64,000 nt of DNA from Ilyomonas sp965277535. GTDB lineage: Bacteria; Bacteroidota; Bacteroidia; Chitinophagales; Chitinophagaceae. The stretch is taken from NCBI GenBank assembly GCA_965277535.1, contig OZ255825.1, positions 1,302,001-1,366,000 of the forward strand, written 5' to 3'. This document shows, in pieces, positions 16,147 to 24,877 of this stretch; the first letter of the stretch is position 1; each line of letters opens with the position of its first letter. The notes beneath the pieces were generated by a model. That model searched no databases and was not told the DNA's origin. It was given only the letters and a program-made list of their open reading frames with translations. The position numbers and the translations under genes were made by a program.

Positions 16147-16590
16147 TTAAAATTTCAATTCTTTAGGTTGTTGTGCAGTATGCGGATGCGAAGTACCGGC
16201 ATACACAAATAATTTGGTGTACATTTTTCTACCCAGGCGGTTTTTAGGAAGCATACCTTTTACGGCTCTTTCCACAACCACTTCAGGACGGCGGCGAAGC
16301 AGATCTTTTGCAGTTTCTTCTTTCTTTCCACCGGGATAACCGGAATAATTGATGTACTGCTTCTCTTCCAGCTTATTACCGGTAAATGAAACCTTATCGG
16401 CATTGGTAACAACGATGTAATCGCCGCAATCTACATGCGGTGTGTAATAAGGTTTGTTTTTGCCGCGCAGAATGGCAGCAATTTGTGCGCACATACGACC
16501 AACGGTTTGATTAGTACCGTCAACAACGTACCAGTTGCGTTGCACGGTAGCCGCGTTCGCGTGTTTGGTGGTGAAATGTAGTTTACTCAT
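16147..16590 (-). CDS. rplM: Ribosomal protein L13 (uL13)
   Basis: 147 residues. RNWYVVDGTNQTVGRMCAQI, the CGDYIVVTNADKVSFTGNK core, RRRPEVVVERAVKGMLPKN and LGRKMYTKLFVYAGTSHPH are the family signature. L13 is an early-assembly large-subunit protein. It is the first gene of the leftward rplM-rpsI-rpsB-tsf operon, with a good promoter (TTG, 20 bases, TACTTTTG) and a short leader hairpin upstream; the leader could serve feedback by a ribosomal protein, which is inference. Confidence 0.98.
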   Translation of the reverse strand: MSKLHFTTKHANAATVQRNWYVVDGTNQTVGRMCAQIAAILRGKNKPYYTPHVDCGDYIVVTNADKVSFTGNKLEEKQYINYSGYPGGKKEETAKDLLRRRPEVVVERAVKGMLPKNRLGRKMYTKLFVYAGTSHPHTAQQPKELKF

Positions 16591-16612
16591 TGTATTGTTT
16601 GTTTAAGTAAAG

Positions 16613-16630
16613 CCATCGCTATCCCGATGG
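16613..16630 (-). promoter_or_regulatory. Leader hairpin of the rplM operon
   Basis: CCATCG GGATAG CGATGG on the minus strand forms a 6-base-pair stem with a 6-base loop. It lies between the predicted transcription start (about 16640) and the rplM ATG, so it is in the mRNA leader. No T-run follows, so it is not a terminator; it is a candidate protein-binding leader. Confidence 0.4.
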
Positions 16631-16646
16631 TTTTTAAAATGGGATG

Positions 16647-16677
16647 CAAAAGTAGAGGAATAAGAATCAAGATACAA
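16647..16677 (-). promoter_or_regulatory. Promoter of the rplM-rpsI-rpsB-tsf operon
   Basis: The minus strand reads TTG (16677-16675), 20 bases, then TACTTTTG (16654-16647). This is the best two-part Bacteroidota housekeeping promoter in the window (TTG, 19-21 bases, TAnnTTTG). The predicted leader is about 50 bases. The TTG and spacer lie within a heptad array. Confidence 0.75.
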
Positions 16678-16686
16678 GAAAACAAG
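16660..16686. repeat. Heptad array at the rplM promoter, 4 units
   Basis: TAAG, CAAG, CAAG, CAAG recur at spacings of 7, 7 and 8 bases (ATAAGAATCAAGATACAAG and onward). This is the wwCAAGr unit seen at 3969, 41435, 59618 and 60491. It is short and overlaps the -33 TTG of the operon promoter. Confidence 0.5.
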
Positions 16687-16927
16687 TGATAATTTTTTAT
16701 CAGGCTTTCATAACCGTTTGGTTTTGAGCGAAAATTTGGTTGTTAATTTTTATACAATGCTCTTTTAAAGTAAAATTCGGGCAAAAACAAACCTTTGTGT
16801 TCTACAATGTTGAAATGGATTTTACCCCGGAGAACGATAGTTAAAGAGTTTTCACAGAGTGTTGAAACACTGCACTAACGCCTTTTTCTCTTTTTTCAGC
16901 GGTAAAAAATACGGCAAAAACAAAAGC
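16687..16927. other. Intergenic stretch with two copies of GCAAAAACAAA
   Basis: No gene or RNA seen upstream of rplM and before the end of the next gene. The 11-mer GCAAAAACAAA occurs at 16781 and 16914, both on the plus strand. Confidence 0.6.
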
Positions 16928-17341
16928 TTATTGCGGCCGTAATGCGGACAAAAACGAAAACGGCAAATTTCTTACAACAAAAAATGCTACTACCGTCCAC
17001 AAACAGGTTTGAATAAAAAAGGGCGAATAAACCAGCTTTTGCTGAATTTGTTTTTGCTTAAAAACATTCACTGTATATACAATAGCTGAGTACAAAATCA
17101 AAGGCAGACTTATTACGAGCAAAACATTGTAAGAAAGTGCTTTTAGAATTTGACCATGTAATAAGGCAGATAAGCAGCGTTGCGAGCCGCAGCCCGGGCA
17201 ATACAAGTGTGTGTATTTATAAAACAAACAGGAGGGAAAGAACGAATAGTTAGCAGCATTAAATGAAAAGTATAGCCACACAATAAACAGTATGGCTATA
17301 CATCTCGCGGCTAAAAAAAGCAGCTTTTTGTTTTGCATCAA
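16928..17341 (-). CDS. DUF2752 membrane protein
   Basis: 137 residues with three or four membrane segments. The family mark is FPSCLFYKYTHLYCPGCGSQ (about residues 35-54), whose CPGCGS may hold metal or a disulphide, followed by RCLSALLHGQILKAL. DUF2752 proteins are widespread in Bacteroidota, often beside a CD225/dispanin gene as here; their function is unknown. Its start overlaps the upstream CD225 gene stop by 4 bases, so the two are co-translated. Confidence 0.85.
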   Translation of the reverse strand: MMQNKKLLFLAARCIAILFIVWLYFSFNAANYSFFPSCLFYKYTHLYCPGCGSQRCLSALLHGQILKALSYNVLLVISLPLILYSAIVYTVNVFKQKQIQQKLVYSPFFIQTCLWTVVAFFVVRNLPFSFLSALRPQ

Positions 17342-17649
17342 TAACGATTATAGTAACTGTGCGATGCCCAAAAACCGGTAAAACCAAAAAAGAAAATCAT
17401 GATAAAATACAACACAATTACACCGATGCCAACGAAGAAGCCAATCTTCGTCCATTTACCCGCTTCATTTGAGGCTCGTAATGCACCATCATAATCGCCG
17501 GATGCGTATTTACTGCTTACCTGTGCTGCATTTACAATGCCCGCAATGCCAAATGGCAGACAGCAAAACAAGGTTACTAATATTGATTCGACTAACCAGT
17601 TCTTCGGTTGTTGCGGTTGAATGGGGCTTTGTTGGTACGTTGGTTCCAT
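17338..17649 (-). CDS. CD225/dispanin family membrane protein
   Basis: 103 residues: a Pro/Gln-rich cytoplasmic start (about 1-17), a first hydrophobic segment VESILVTLFCCLPFGIAGIV, the CD225 loop VSSKYASGDYDGALRASNEA that precedes the second segment, then KWTKIGFFVGIGVIVLYFIM. This is the interferon-induced transmembrane fold; in bacteria its role is unknown. It forms an overlapping pair with the DUF2752 gene. Confidence 0.85.
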   Translation of the reverse strand: MEPTYQQSPIQPQQPKNWLVESILVTLFCCLPFGIAGIVNAAQVSSKYASGDYDGALRASNEAGKWTKIGFFVGIGVIVLYFIMIFFFGFTGFWASHSYYNRY

Positions 17650-17762
17650 AATTGGTTTGATTGTGGTTTAATAAATTTTTATAAATGTATAAAAAAGATG
17701 TGTGCGTTAAACAAAAAGTTTGTTACAGAGATTTCTTATTAATTGCCAATAAATTCATCCAA

Positions 17763-18188
17763 CTATTGAGCATGATAGAAAACAAGTGAAGAAAGATGAG
17801 CGGTATCGTTTTGTTGTAAAATGAGACGACTGCTATTCACAGTATCAATGGTAAAGTATTGATTCGGCAGAAAAGAACCACCAATATTGTAATAATAGAT
17901 TGTTTTAGGATCGTCGTATATGATTTGGTAAGCAGCCGAATCTTCTACAACCGCATTTGCTATTGTTTCAACGGTATAATACTGAGAACTAAAAGTGGTT
18001 GTTTGCTGAGCTGTATCGCTTGCATACATCATCGTATCGCTGGTATTGGCTCTTACAATTTTATCTGAATCAAATATCCAGGTGTGAGCCTGAAGCTCAG
18101 TAAACAAATGGCTGTCATACACTACCGGCGGCTTTTGCTTTTGGCAGGAAAACAAAAGAGTGCAAAGAAGAAAACAAATCCGTTTCAT
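17763..18188 (-). CDS. Hypothetical lipoprotein
   Basis: 141 residues. MKRICFLLCTLLFSCQKQK is a lipoprotein signal with the acylated Cys at 15. The rest is a small beta-rich domain with WIFDSDKI near the start and many Ser/Thr/Tyr residues, like lipocalin-type Bacteroidota lipoproteins that begin with a conserved W. I do not recognise the family. It is a single gene; nothing nearby suggests its role. Confidence 0.6.
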   Translation of the reverse strand: MKRICFLLCTLLFSCQKQKPPVVYDSHLFTELQAHTWIFDSDKIVRANTSDTMMYASDTAQQTTTFSSQYYTVETIANAVVEDSAAYQIIYDDPKTIYYYNIGGSFLPNQYFTIDTVNSSRLILQQNDTAHLSSLVFYHAQ

Positions 18189-18290
18189 TTGTTTTGTATT
18201 TATGGTAACTTATGAGGTCGCTTCTATTGATAGAATCAACGTATTAGAATAAATAACGCATTGCCAAAACTATTGCTTCACAATCATCAA

Positions 18291-19679
18291 TTACAAACCA
18301 TATTGATCTACCAGATAAATAAGCGCAGCCATATTAATAGCTCCCAACTTCATCTCGCGTATATCAACATTTTCAAACACGTCTGAAGCAGCATGATGAA
18401 TATAAAAGTATCGCTGATTGTCCGGGCTCAAGCCTGCCAATGGCGTACCCAATGCTTTTAAATAACCCACATCACTGCCCGATTCACCTCTTTCAAAACG
18501 GTCGCCATAATAAGGCGAAAACAAAGGTTCCCAGGCAGTTAACTTTTGCCAGGTAGCACTGCTGCTATCCACATCAAAACGAAACCCGCGTGGTGTAAAT
18601 CCGCCGTCATCGCTTTCCAAAGCAAAAATGTGTTGTTCGCCTTTTTGTTTTGCTTCGTCTGCATATTTCTTAGCGCCACGCGTTCCATTTTCTTCATTGG
18701 CAAACAAAACAAATCGTATGGTATGTTTTGGATGATAACCCAAAGCCGTAAACGCACGCAACACTTCTAAGGTTTGCACTACGCCGGTGCCATCGTCGTT
18801 AGCGCCTTCTGCCGGGTCCCAGCTATCCAAATGACCACCAACGGTAATAATTTGTTCAGGATGTTCACTGCCCTTTATCTCGCCAATAATGTTATGACCA
18901 ATCGTGTCGGGTAACATCTTTCCAAATGTGTATAAGGAAGCGGAAAGCGAAATCTGATGATCAAATAAAGAATCCAGTTTTTTTACATCCATCAAACCCA
19001 TTGCCGCGGCCGGAATTTGTTTGATGGAATCGGCATAGCGCAATGAACCGGTGTGCGGATAATTATTGCCCGGCGTATTCGTCATGCTACGAATCATCAC
19101 TGCGACAGCACCATATTTAGCAGCCTGGCTGGCGCCATTGCCGCGGTAAACAACATTCTTTCGGTAAGCAGTAAATGTGTTCACCAAAGTATCATCAAAA
19201 GGATTGTTGTAAAAAACAATCTTTCCTTTTATGTCATTCTTTTTTTGTTCCAGATCATCCCAGTCATTCACCCTTATCAAAGGTGCATGAACACCGGCTG
19301 CACCGCTGCCAACCGAGTTACCCAATGCCAGTATGTTTAGTTGATACACTTTCTTTTTCCCGTCAACACTGCTATAGGTAACAAACGCTCTATCCCTTCC
19401 GCCACGCATCCAATGCGGCACACTACATTCCTGTAGGGTTACCGTTTGGGCCCCAGATTCTTTCATCACCTTTGCGCCCCATTGTTCAGCCAACACCATT
19501 TTGGGCGAACCGGCTAACCGGCCGCCAATGTTTTTTGTGAGGTAATGGAGATTATTATAAGCAGCATCATTGCTTAAAATGTTCACAGCTATGTTATGAA
19601 TGAACATAGAATCATTCATTTCACTTTGTGCTTTGCAGAGAAAAGGGAAAAGAAAAAAGAAGAGGCCTGCTATTTTCAT
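18291..19679 (-). CDS. Secreted M28 metallopeptidase (carboxypeptidase Q-like)
   Basis: 462 residues with a signal peptide (1-17). A PA-type insert (about 120-215) precedes the M28 zinc core: GGHLDSWDPAEGANDDGTG (His and bridging Asp), FVLFANEENGTRGAKKY (catalytic Glu-Glu), ALESDDGGFTPRGF and a late IHHAASD (last His ligand). This resembles carboxypeptidase Q/plasma glutamate carboxypeptidase. It acts outside the cytoplasm on peptides. It is divergent from a second M28 gene, with about 150 bases between them. Confidence 0.9.
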   Translation of the reverse strand: MKIAGLFFFLFPFLCKAQSEMNDSMFIHNIAVNILSNDAAYNNLHYLTKNIGGRLAGSPKMVLAEQWGAKVMKESGAQTVTLQECSVPHWMRGGRDRAFVTYSSVDGKKKVYQLNILALGNSVGSGAAGVHAPLIRVNDWDDLEQKKNDIKGKIVFYNNPFDDTLVNTFTAYRKNVVYRGNGASQAAKYGAVAVMIRSMTNTPGNNYPHTGSLRYADSIKQIPAAAMGLMDVKKLDSLFDHQISLSASLYTFGKMLPDTIGHNIIGEIKGSEHPEQIITVGGHLDSWDPAEGANDDGTGVVQTLEVLRAFTALGYHPKHTIRFVLFANEENGTRGAKKYADEAKQKGEQHIFALESDDGGFTPRGFRFDVDSSSATWQKLTAWEPLFSPYYGDRFERGESGSDVGYLKALGTPLAGLSPDNQRYFYIHHAASDVFENVDIREMKLGAINMAALIYLVDQYGL

Positions 19680-19827
19680 GAAAGAAACTTTTCAAACGAA
19701 AATAGGACGTTTTAATAGAAATGATAAGGCTGGCAATCATTGTATTTCTTTATATCCTCAATTGTCCTTATCGTCCATATTGTCTGCAGAACAGGATAAA
19801 ATAATATTTTTGAGCAAAAGCAAACCA

Positions 19828-21462
19828 ATGAAAACCATGTACAGGAGTTTGGGCATTTTGCTCTTCATCTTATTGGCAGCCTGGCATCAAAAGCCAAATA
19901 ACCCGCCGGTTTCTGCGGAAGATATAAAACATTATTTAGCGGTGATAGCCAGTGATTCTCTGCAAGGCAGAAAACCGTTTACAATTGGTGAAGAAAGAAC
20001 GATTAACTATTTATCAACTGAATTTAAAAAGTTGGGTCTTCAGCCGGGCAATAAGGGCAGTTATTACCAGGATGTGCCCATGGTTGAGATCACAAGCAGT
20101 GTAATGGGTGACATGCAAATAAGCGGCAAAACAAACATCACGCTGCAACCCAATACAGATTTTGTTGCAGGCACAAGACAAGAACTCGACGCTGTTGACT
20201 TACAAAATTCGCCGCTCGTATTTGCAGGTTATGGTGTGGTAGCACCTGAATACAACTGGAACGATTATAAAGGCCTTGATGTAAAGGGCAAAACAGTAAT
20301 TGTGTTGGTGAATGATCCCGGTTTTCAATCCGGCGACCCAGCCTTCTTTCGTGGTGATACAATGACGTATTATGGAAGATGGACTTACAAATATGAAGAA
20401 GCGGCAAGACAAGGGGCTGCGGGTGTTTTAATTGTTCATCAAACAGAAGCTGCCAGCTATCCATGGCAGGTAGTGAGTAATAGTTTTACAGGTGCTAAAC
20501 TATACTTGCAGCAAGCCGATAAACACATGTCGCGTTGTAAAGTGGAAGGATGGATAACAGAAGAGGCAGCCAAAAAAATACTAAGCAGCGCAGGTATTGA
20601 TGGTGATATTCGGGCCATTGCAAGAAGCCGGAGTTTTAAAGCCATCCCCTTACACATGAATCTATCGCTTGCACTCCACAATCAATTAAAGAGTTCCGTA
20701 TCGCATAACGTTGTGGCCCTACTGAAAGGAACACAAAGGCCTGGTGAAGCCCTCATTTATTCTGCGCACTGGGATCATTTTGGTATTGGTAAACGGGATT
20801 CAACCGGCGATAGTATTTACAATGGCGCTGTGGACAATGGTTCAGGTACAGCAGCCTTGCTGAGCGTGGCAAAAGCATTTGCACAAGCAACGAATAAACC
20901 GCAACGATCCCTTTTGTTTTTAGCCGTAACGGGGGAAGAACAAGGTTTGCTTGGCTCTGAATATTATGCCACGCATCCCCTATTTCCCTTGAATAAAACA
21001 GTGGCTGATCTTAACATGGATGCATTGCATGATTATGGCGAAACCAAAGATCTGGCTATTACAGGCAAAGGGCAAAATGATTTGGATGATTATGTTGATG
21101 CAGTTGCAAAACAAGGGGGCAGGCACACCGTTGGCGATCCTAAACCCGGTGCCGGTTCTTATTACCGTTCCGACCATTTCAACTTTGCCAAAGTGGGTGT
21201 GCCGGCACTTGATTTAAACGTTGGTATAGAAAGTACAACACATGGTGCAGCCTGGGGTAAACAACAGCAGGAAGATTATACGGCTCATCGTTATCACCGC
21301 CCCGCTGATAATTTATCTGCCATTGCCAGTTATGAGGGTATGGCTGAAGTTGCCAATGTTATGTATGCCATAGGCTGGAAACTGGCTGATGAAACCCTGT
21401 TTCCGGGTTGGAAAGCGGGTTCAGAGTTCAAAGCAATAAGAGATAAAACGATGAGGAAATAA
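19828..21462 (+). CDS. Secreted M28 metallopeptidase with PA domain
   Basis: The start at 19828 (MKTMYRSLGILLFILLAAW) gives a signal peptide and 544 residues; a longer reading from 19600 runs antisense into the divergent M28 gene and is unlikely. A PA domain (about 100-260, VVAPEYNWNDYKGLDVKGKT) is followed by the M28 core: SAHWDHFGIGKRD, GAVDNGSGTAALL, LFLAVTGEEQGLLGSEYYA, a bridging Asp in NMDALHD and the end SDHFNFAKVGVPAL with TTHGAAW. All five zinc ligands and the catalytic Glu are seen. Confidence 0.9.
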   Translation: MKTMYRSLGILLFILLAAWHQKPNNPPVSAEDIKHYLAVIASDSLQGRKPFTIGEERTINYLSTEFKKLGLQPGNKGSYYQDVPMVEITSSVMGDMQISGKTNITLQPNTDFVAGTRQELDAVDLQNSPLVFAGYGVVAPEYNWNDYKGLDVKGKTVIVLVNDPGFQSGDPAFFRGDTMTYYGRWTYKYEEAARQGAAGVLIVHQTEAASYPWQVVSNSFTGAKLYLQQADKHMSRCKVEGWITEEAAKKILSSAGIDGDIRAIARSRSFKAIPLHMNLSLALHNQLKSSVSHNVVALLKGTQRPGEALIYSAHWDHFGIGKRDSTGDSIYNGAVDNGSGTAALLSVAKAFAQATNKPQRSLLFLAVTGEEQGLLGSEYYATHPLFPLNKTVADLNMDALHDYGETKDLAITGKGQNDLDDYVDAVAKQGGRHTVGDPKPGAGSYYRSDHFNFAKVGVPALDLNVGIESTTHGAAWGKQQQEDYTAHRYHRPADNLSAIASYEGMAEVANVMYAIGWKLADETLFPGWKAGSEFKAIRDKTMRK

Positions 21463-21640
21463 ATAGTAGGTTGTGTGTAAGGACAAACATAAGGAAGCTT
21501 GAAAGCTTTTAGCCCGTGTTAGTTATCGCAGCGGGGTCTTTTTGAGTGGACAATACTTGCTCATAATTCTACACACTCTTTAAAACATATCTTCATAAAT
21601 ATTTTTTATCGTTTATCATAACAATACTTAAAACAGAAGA

Positions 21641-22939
21641 ATGAAGCCAATACTGTTAGTTCTTATCACCAGCTTTTCAAGCCTCTTTTGTTTTGCGCAG
21701 CAGGTAGATAAAATCATAAATGCTGCAGAAGTGGAACGGATAGAAAAGATACTTTCTGCCGATGATATGCAGGGACGTAAAACGTTTACACCGGGTATTG
21801 ATAAAGCAGCGGAATTTATTGCGGCGGAATTTAAAAAAAGCAACTTGCAATTCTTTGGCACCGGCACGTCTTATTTTCAGGAATTTACTATGACCAAAGC
21901 AAAGCCGGTTGAAGTAAGGGGTATGCTGGGAGACGATTCATTAACAAATGATAATGTTGCTGCCAATACAACCATGGAAAGAATAGATATCAATTCTTTA
22001 AAGGATTATAATGTGATAGTGGTGAAAAAAGATGATGATTTTTCCAAAATGGTTTTCCCCGTTTTTGATACCGGAAAAAATGTGATTGTGCTGGTGGATA
22101 CCGCTCATACAAAGCGCTTCAGAGGAATGCAAAGATTTGTCGGCAATGCAAAATTCTCTTCTCCCGTTTCCCAAATATTTATTTTAACCACGAACCTTAA
22201 TCCTGCTTCAATCAACTTGCATATTAAAAATGAATTAACAGCCCAGCATTTGAAAAATGTGGTAGGAGTGATTCCCGGTAAAACCAAAAAAGACGAGTTC
22301 GTAGTATTCTCTGGCCACTATGACCACCTGGGTATCGGCAAGCCTGACAAGAACCAGGACAGCATTTATAACGGTGCCAATGATGATGCTGCAGGCACCA
22401 CTGCTGTAATGATGCTGGCAAAATATTTCAGTGAATTAAATAATAATGAACGTACACTGGTCTTTGTTGCCTTTACCGCCGAGGAGATCGGAGGCTTCGG
22501 CAGCCGCTATTTTAGCAAACAGATGAATGCGGATAAAGTAATGGCGATGTTCAATATTGAAATGATTGGCACCGAAAGCAAATGGGGAAGAAACAGTGCC
22601 TACATTACCGGTTATGAAAGAAGTGATATGGGCAAAATATTACAGGCTAATCTTGCTCATTCCAAATTTCATTTTGAGTCGGATCCTTATCCCAAACAAA
22701 ATTTATTTTACCGTAGCGATAACGCAACGCTTGCTGCGTTGGGTGTGCCTGCACATACCATCTCTACCTCTAAAATGGATGAGGCGCCAAACGATGAACC
22801 TAATTACCACAAGCAAAGTGATGAGATAGGAACACTCGATATGAATAACATGGCAGAGATTATAAAGGCCATTGCGCTAAGCAGTGAAACTATTGTAAGC
22901 GGAAAAGATACACCTACAAGGGTAGCGAAAGAGAAATAA
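21641..22939 (+). CDS. Secreted M28 metallopeptidase, shorter form
   Basis: 432 residues with a signal peptide (1-20, ending CFAQ). The M28 core is SGHYDHLGIGKPDKNQDS, GANDDAAGTTAVMMLAKYF, VFVAFTAEEIGGFGSRYF, FNIEMIG and FYRSDNATLAALGVPA. It shares the opening SADDMQGRKTFTPG with the preceding M28 protein (SDSLQGRKPFTIG), so the two look like old paralogs, but its middle region is shorter and unlike a full PA domain. It is likely periplasmic, trimming peptides. The 178-base gap before it holds nothing clear. Confidence 0.9.
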   Translation: MKPILLVLITSFSSLFCFAQQVDKIINAAEVERIEKILSADDMQGRKTFTPGIDKAAEFIAAEFKKSNLQFFGTGTSYFQEFTMTKAKPVEVRGMLGDDSLTNDNVAANTTMERIDINSLKDYNVIVVKKDDDFSKMVFPVFDTGKNVIVLVDTAHTKRFRGMQRFVGNAKFSSPVSQIFILTTNLNPASINLHIKNELTAQHLKNVVGVIPGKTKKDEFVVFSGHYDHLGIGKPDKNQDSIYNGANDDAAGTTAVMMLAKYFSELNNNERTLVFVAFTAEEIGGFGSRYFSKQMNADKVMAMFNIEMIGTESKWGRNSAYITGYERSDMGKILQANLAHSKFHFESDPYPKQNLFYRSDNATLAALGVPAHTISTSKMDEAPNDEPNYHKQSDEIGTLDMNNMAEIIKAIALSSETIVSGKDTPTRVAKEK

Positions 22940-23016
22940 TAACCGTTACAAGGGATGACTTACTTCACAATTCATACATCCCTCTTACTTTGCTAAAGCT
23001 TCAAATAAATCTACAA

Positions 23017-23934
23017 ATGAAAATCATTATCACTTTCTCTTTCGCAATCCTCATATTATTCAACGTAGGCTTCGCCCAGGTAAAAAATTATTACATTAAT
23101 CCCGACAGCACTTATCCGGGAATAACAATGGCACACAGCGGTCATTTTATTACGGTTAATACAGGTAACATGTCCGCAAAAAAGCTGCTCATCAGTATTC
23201 CCGGCACTACAGGCCCTGGCGATGTAATGCAATCATTCGACAGTGTGGCTGCACTTCAGGGTTATCATGCTATAGGTCTTGACTATCCTAATAACCGCAA
23301 TACGGCAATATTTATAAACAGTTCCGACAAAGAAGCTTTTAATAAATTCAGGCAGGAGCTTGATTTTGGTACGCCTGTCTCCGATTCGGTAGCTGTAGAT
23401 TCATTGAACAGTATTGTTAACCGCATTACAAAACTGGTAATCTATCTTGCTAAAACAAGGCCTGCAGAAGGCTGGAACAATTTCCTGGATGGCGATCACA
23501 TAATATGGGAACGCGTTACCCTCGCCGGGCATTCGCAGGGTGCGGGGCATGTAAGTTATATAGCACATGCCTTCCGGGTGCATAAGGTTATTATGCTTTC
23601 CGGGCCACAGGATTTCCTGACAAATTTTAATACACCTGCGCCATGGTTATCTGCGCCTTCCAAAACACCCTACAGCAATTATTATTCATTTCTGCACGAT
23701 AGCGATGCTTATAACACGCAAAGGCAAATTTGGGACGATCTTGCTACCATGCATACCGATTCTTCTGTCCTTTATCGCTTTCAAAAGATGGATGCCTTTC
23801 CGGAAGGGAAGAGAATATTAATTTCTGATATCCCCGCAGAAGGCGCAACGGCACAAAATGCCGGTATGCAAAACCACATGTCAACCATTATGCCCATGCA
23901 TAGTAAAGTTTGGAAGTGGTTGCTGAGGGATTAA
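23017..23934 (+). CDS. Secreted alpha/beta hydrolase (BPSS1187-like)
   Basis: The start at 23017 (MKIIITFSFAILILFNVGFA) gives a clean signal peptide and 305 residues. The nucleophile elbow is GHSQG in TLAGHSQGAGHVSYIA (about residue 175), an oxyanion region precedes it in ISIPGTTGPGD, and a late His (NHMSTI) is a likely triad member. The substrate is unknown; an ester or lipid is likely. The last 30 bases of the gene (KVWKWLLRD and stop) are present again 178 bases downstream as part of a duplicated segment. Confidence 0.75.
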   Translation: MKIIITFSFAILILFNVGFAQVKNYYINPDSTYPGITMAHSGHFITVNTGNMSAKKLLISIPGTTGPGDVMQSFDSVAALQGYHAIGLDYPNNRNTAIFINSSDKEAFNKFRQELDFGTPVSDSVAVDSLNSIVNRITKLVIYLAKTRPAEGWNNFLDGDHIIWERVTLAGHSQGAGHVSYIAHAFRVHKVIMLSGPQDFLTNFNTPAPWLSAPSKTPYSNYYSFLHDSDAYNTQRQIWDDLATMHTDSSVLYRFQKMDAFPEGKRILISDIPAEGATAQNAGMQNHMSTIMPMHSKVWKWLLRD

Positions 23935-24185
23935 AAGCGCAATTCAATTCAATAGAACCACAGGAAGAAATTAGGCAAATGACATAGCCATATCAATCCT
24001 TTCATTCCACTATCGGTTTGTGTCCTCACAAACCGAAACGCTTGTCGTCGTTCAGGTCGGTGCGGACACCGACCTGTAGGAAAAAGTTTGGAAGTGGTTG
24101 CTGAGGGATTAAAAGCGCAATTCAATTCAATAGAACCACAACAAAAAATAGGCAAATGGCATAGCCATACCAATCCTCTCATTCC
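23905..24185. repeat. Direct duplication of the hydrolase gene end around a hairpin block
   Basis: Copy 1 is 23905-24008 and copy 2 is 24083-24185; both start AAAGTTTGGAAGTGG and run through the stop codon to ATTCC with a few base changes. The 74 bases between them carry two REP-like hairpins. This looks like a REP insertion that duplicated its flank, or a repeat-mediated copy. Copy 2 has no start and is only a gene-end remnant. Confidence 0.85.
24014..24076. repeat. Two REP-like hairpins
   Basis: CGGTTTGTG TCCT CACAAACCG (24014-24035) and CAGGTCGGTG CGGA CACCGACCTG (24053-24076) are perfect stems of 9 and 10 pairs with 4-base loops. They lie between the two copies of the hydrolase gene end and upstream of the RAYT transposase. 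Confidence 0.8.
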
Positions 24186-24195
24186 TCCTCCTTCG

Positions 24196-24255
24196 TTCTT
24201 CGAGGTGTTAGCGCAGCGCACCTCGAAGAAAGGATAAAGCAGGTCTCCGACCTGC
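24196..24255. repeat. Two REP-like hairpins just before the RAYT gene
   Basis: TTCTTCGAGGTG / CACCTCGAAGAA (12 pairs, 11-base loop, 24196-24230) is followed by GCAGGTC TCC GACCTGC (24239-24255). The first stem recurs at 25032 and 28411, the second in altered form at 24878. The RAYT start codon follows 39 bases later. Confidence 0.85.
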
Positions 24256-24294
24256 TAACTGCTATAAAACCTTTCTTTTCCATACCTTGGCAGC

Positions 24295-24867
24295 ATGGCT
24301 TATACCTGTAGCATTTCAGACCAGGGTGCTATGCACTTTGTTACATGTACCGTTGTACAGTGGGCAGACGTATTTATTAGAAAAATGTATATTGAAATTG
24401 TTGAAGACAGTCTCAATTTTTGCATTGACAATAAAGGATTGATGGTGTATGGTTATGTAATCATGATCAACCACATTCATTTGCTGATAGGGGCAAAGGG
24501 TAACAACTTGTCTGATGTGTTGCGCGACTTTAAAAAGTTTACGTCTCAGCGCATTACTAAGGCAATCCAAATGAATGACAGGGCAAGCCGCAAACGTTGG
24601 TTGCTGTGGCTGCTGACAAGTGAAAAAGCAACGGACAATACACCTGCTTCCTTTCGCTTTTGGCAGCCGGATAATCATGCTGAAAATGTGTTTCAATCTT
24701 CCTTTATGTGGCAGAAACTTTCTTACATTCACAACAATCCTGTACGGGCTGGTATTGTGGATAAAGCGGAAGAGTATAAAGGCAGCAGTGCGGCTGATTA
24801 TTTTTATGGTAAGCCGATGGGACGGGTGAAAATTGAATGGCTGGATGCAATGGTGGTTACAGTGTAG
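24295..24867 (+). CDS. REP-associated tyrosine transposase (RAYT, Y1/TnpA_REP family)
   Basis: 190 residues. The HUH signature is seen as INHIHLLIGAKG (about residues 59-70, His-x-His), and the candidate catalytic Tyr is in the SYIHNNPVRAGIV block (about 144-156), which is highly conserved in RAYTs. FHFVTCTVVQW-like residues near the start (MHFVTCTVVQWADVFIR) are also typical. RAYTs nick single-stranded REP hairpins and are domesticated, not self-mobile. REP-type hairpins lie on both sides within 100 bases, as expected for a RAYT and its repeats. Confidence 0.9.
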   Translation: MAYTCSISDQGAMHFVTCTVVQWADVFIRKMYIEIVEDSLNFCIDNKGLMVYGYVIMINHIHLLIGAKGNNLSDVLRDFKKFTSQRITKAIQMNDRASRKRWLLWLLTSEKATDNTPASFRFWQPDNHAENVFQSSFMWQKLSYIHNNPVRAGIVDKAEEYKGSSAADYFYGKPMGRVKIEWLDAMVVTV

Positions 24868-24877
24868 ATTTTATATT

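Noticed and set aside
19600..19827. Longer N-terminus for the rightward M28 peptidase
   Set aside because: It lies antisense to the divergent M28 gene and would bury the signal peptide that starts at 19828.
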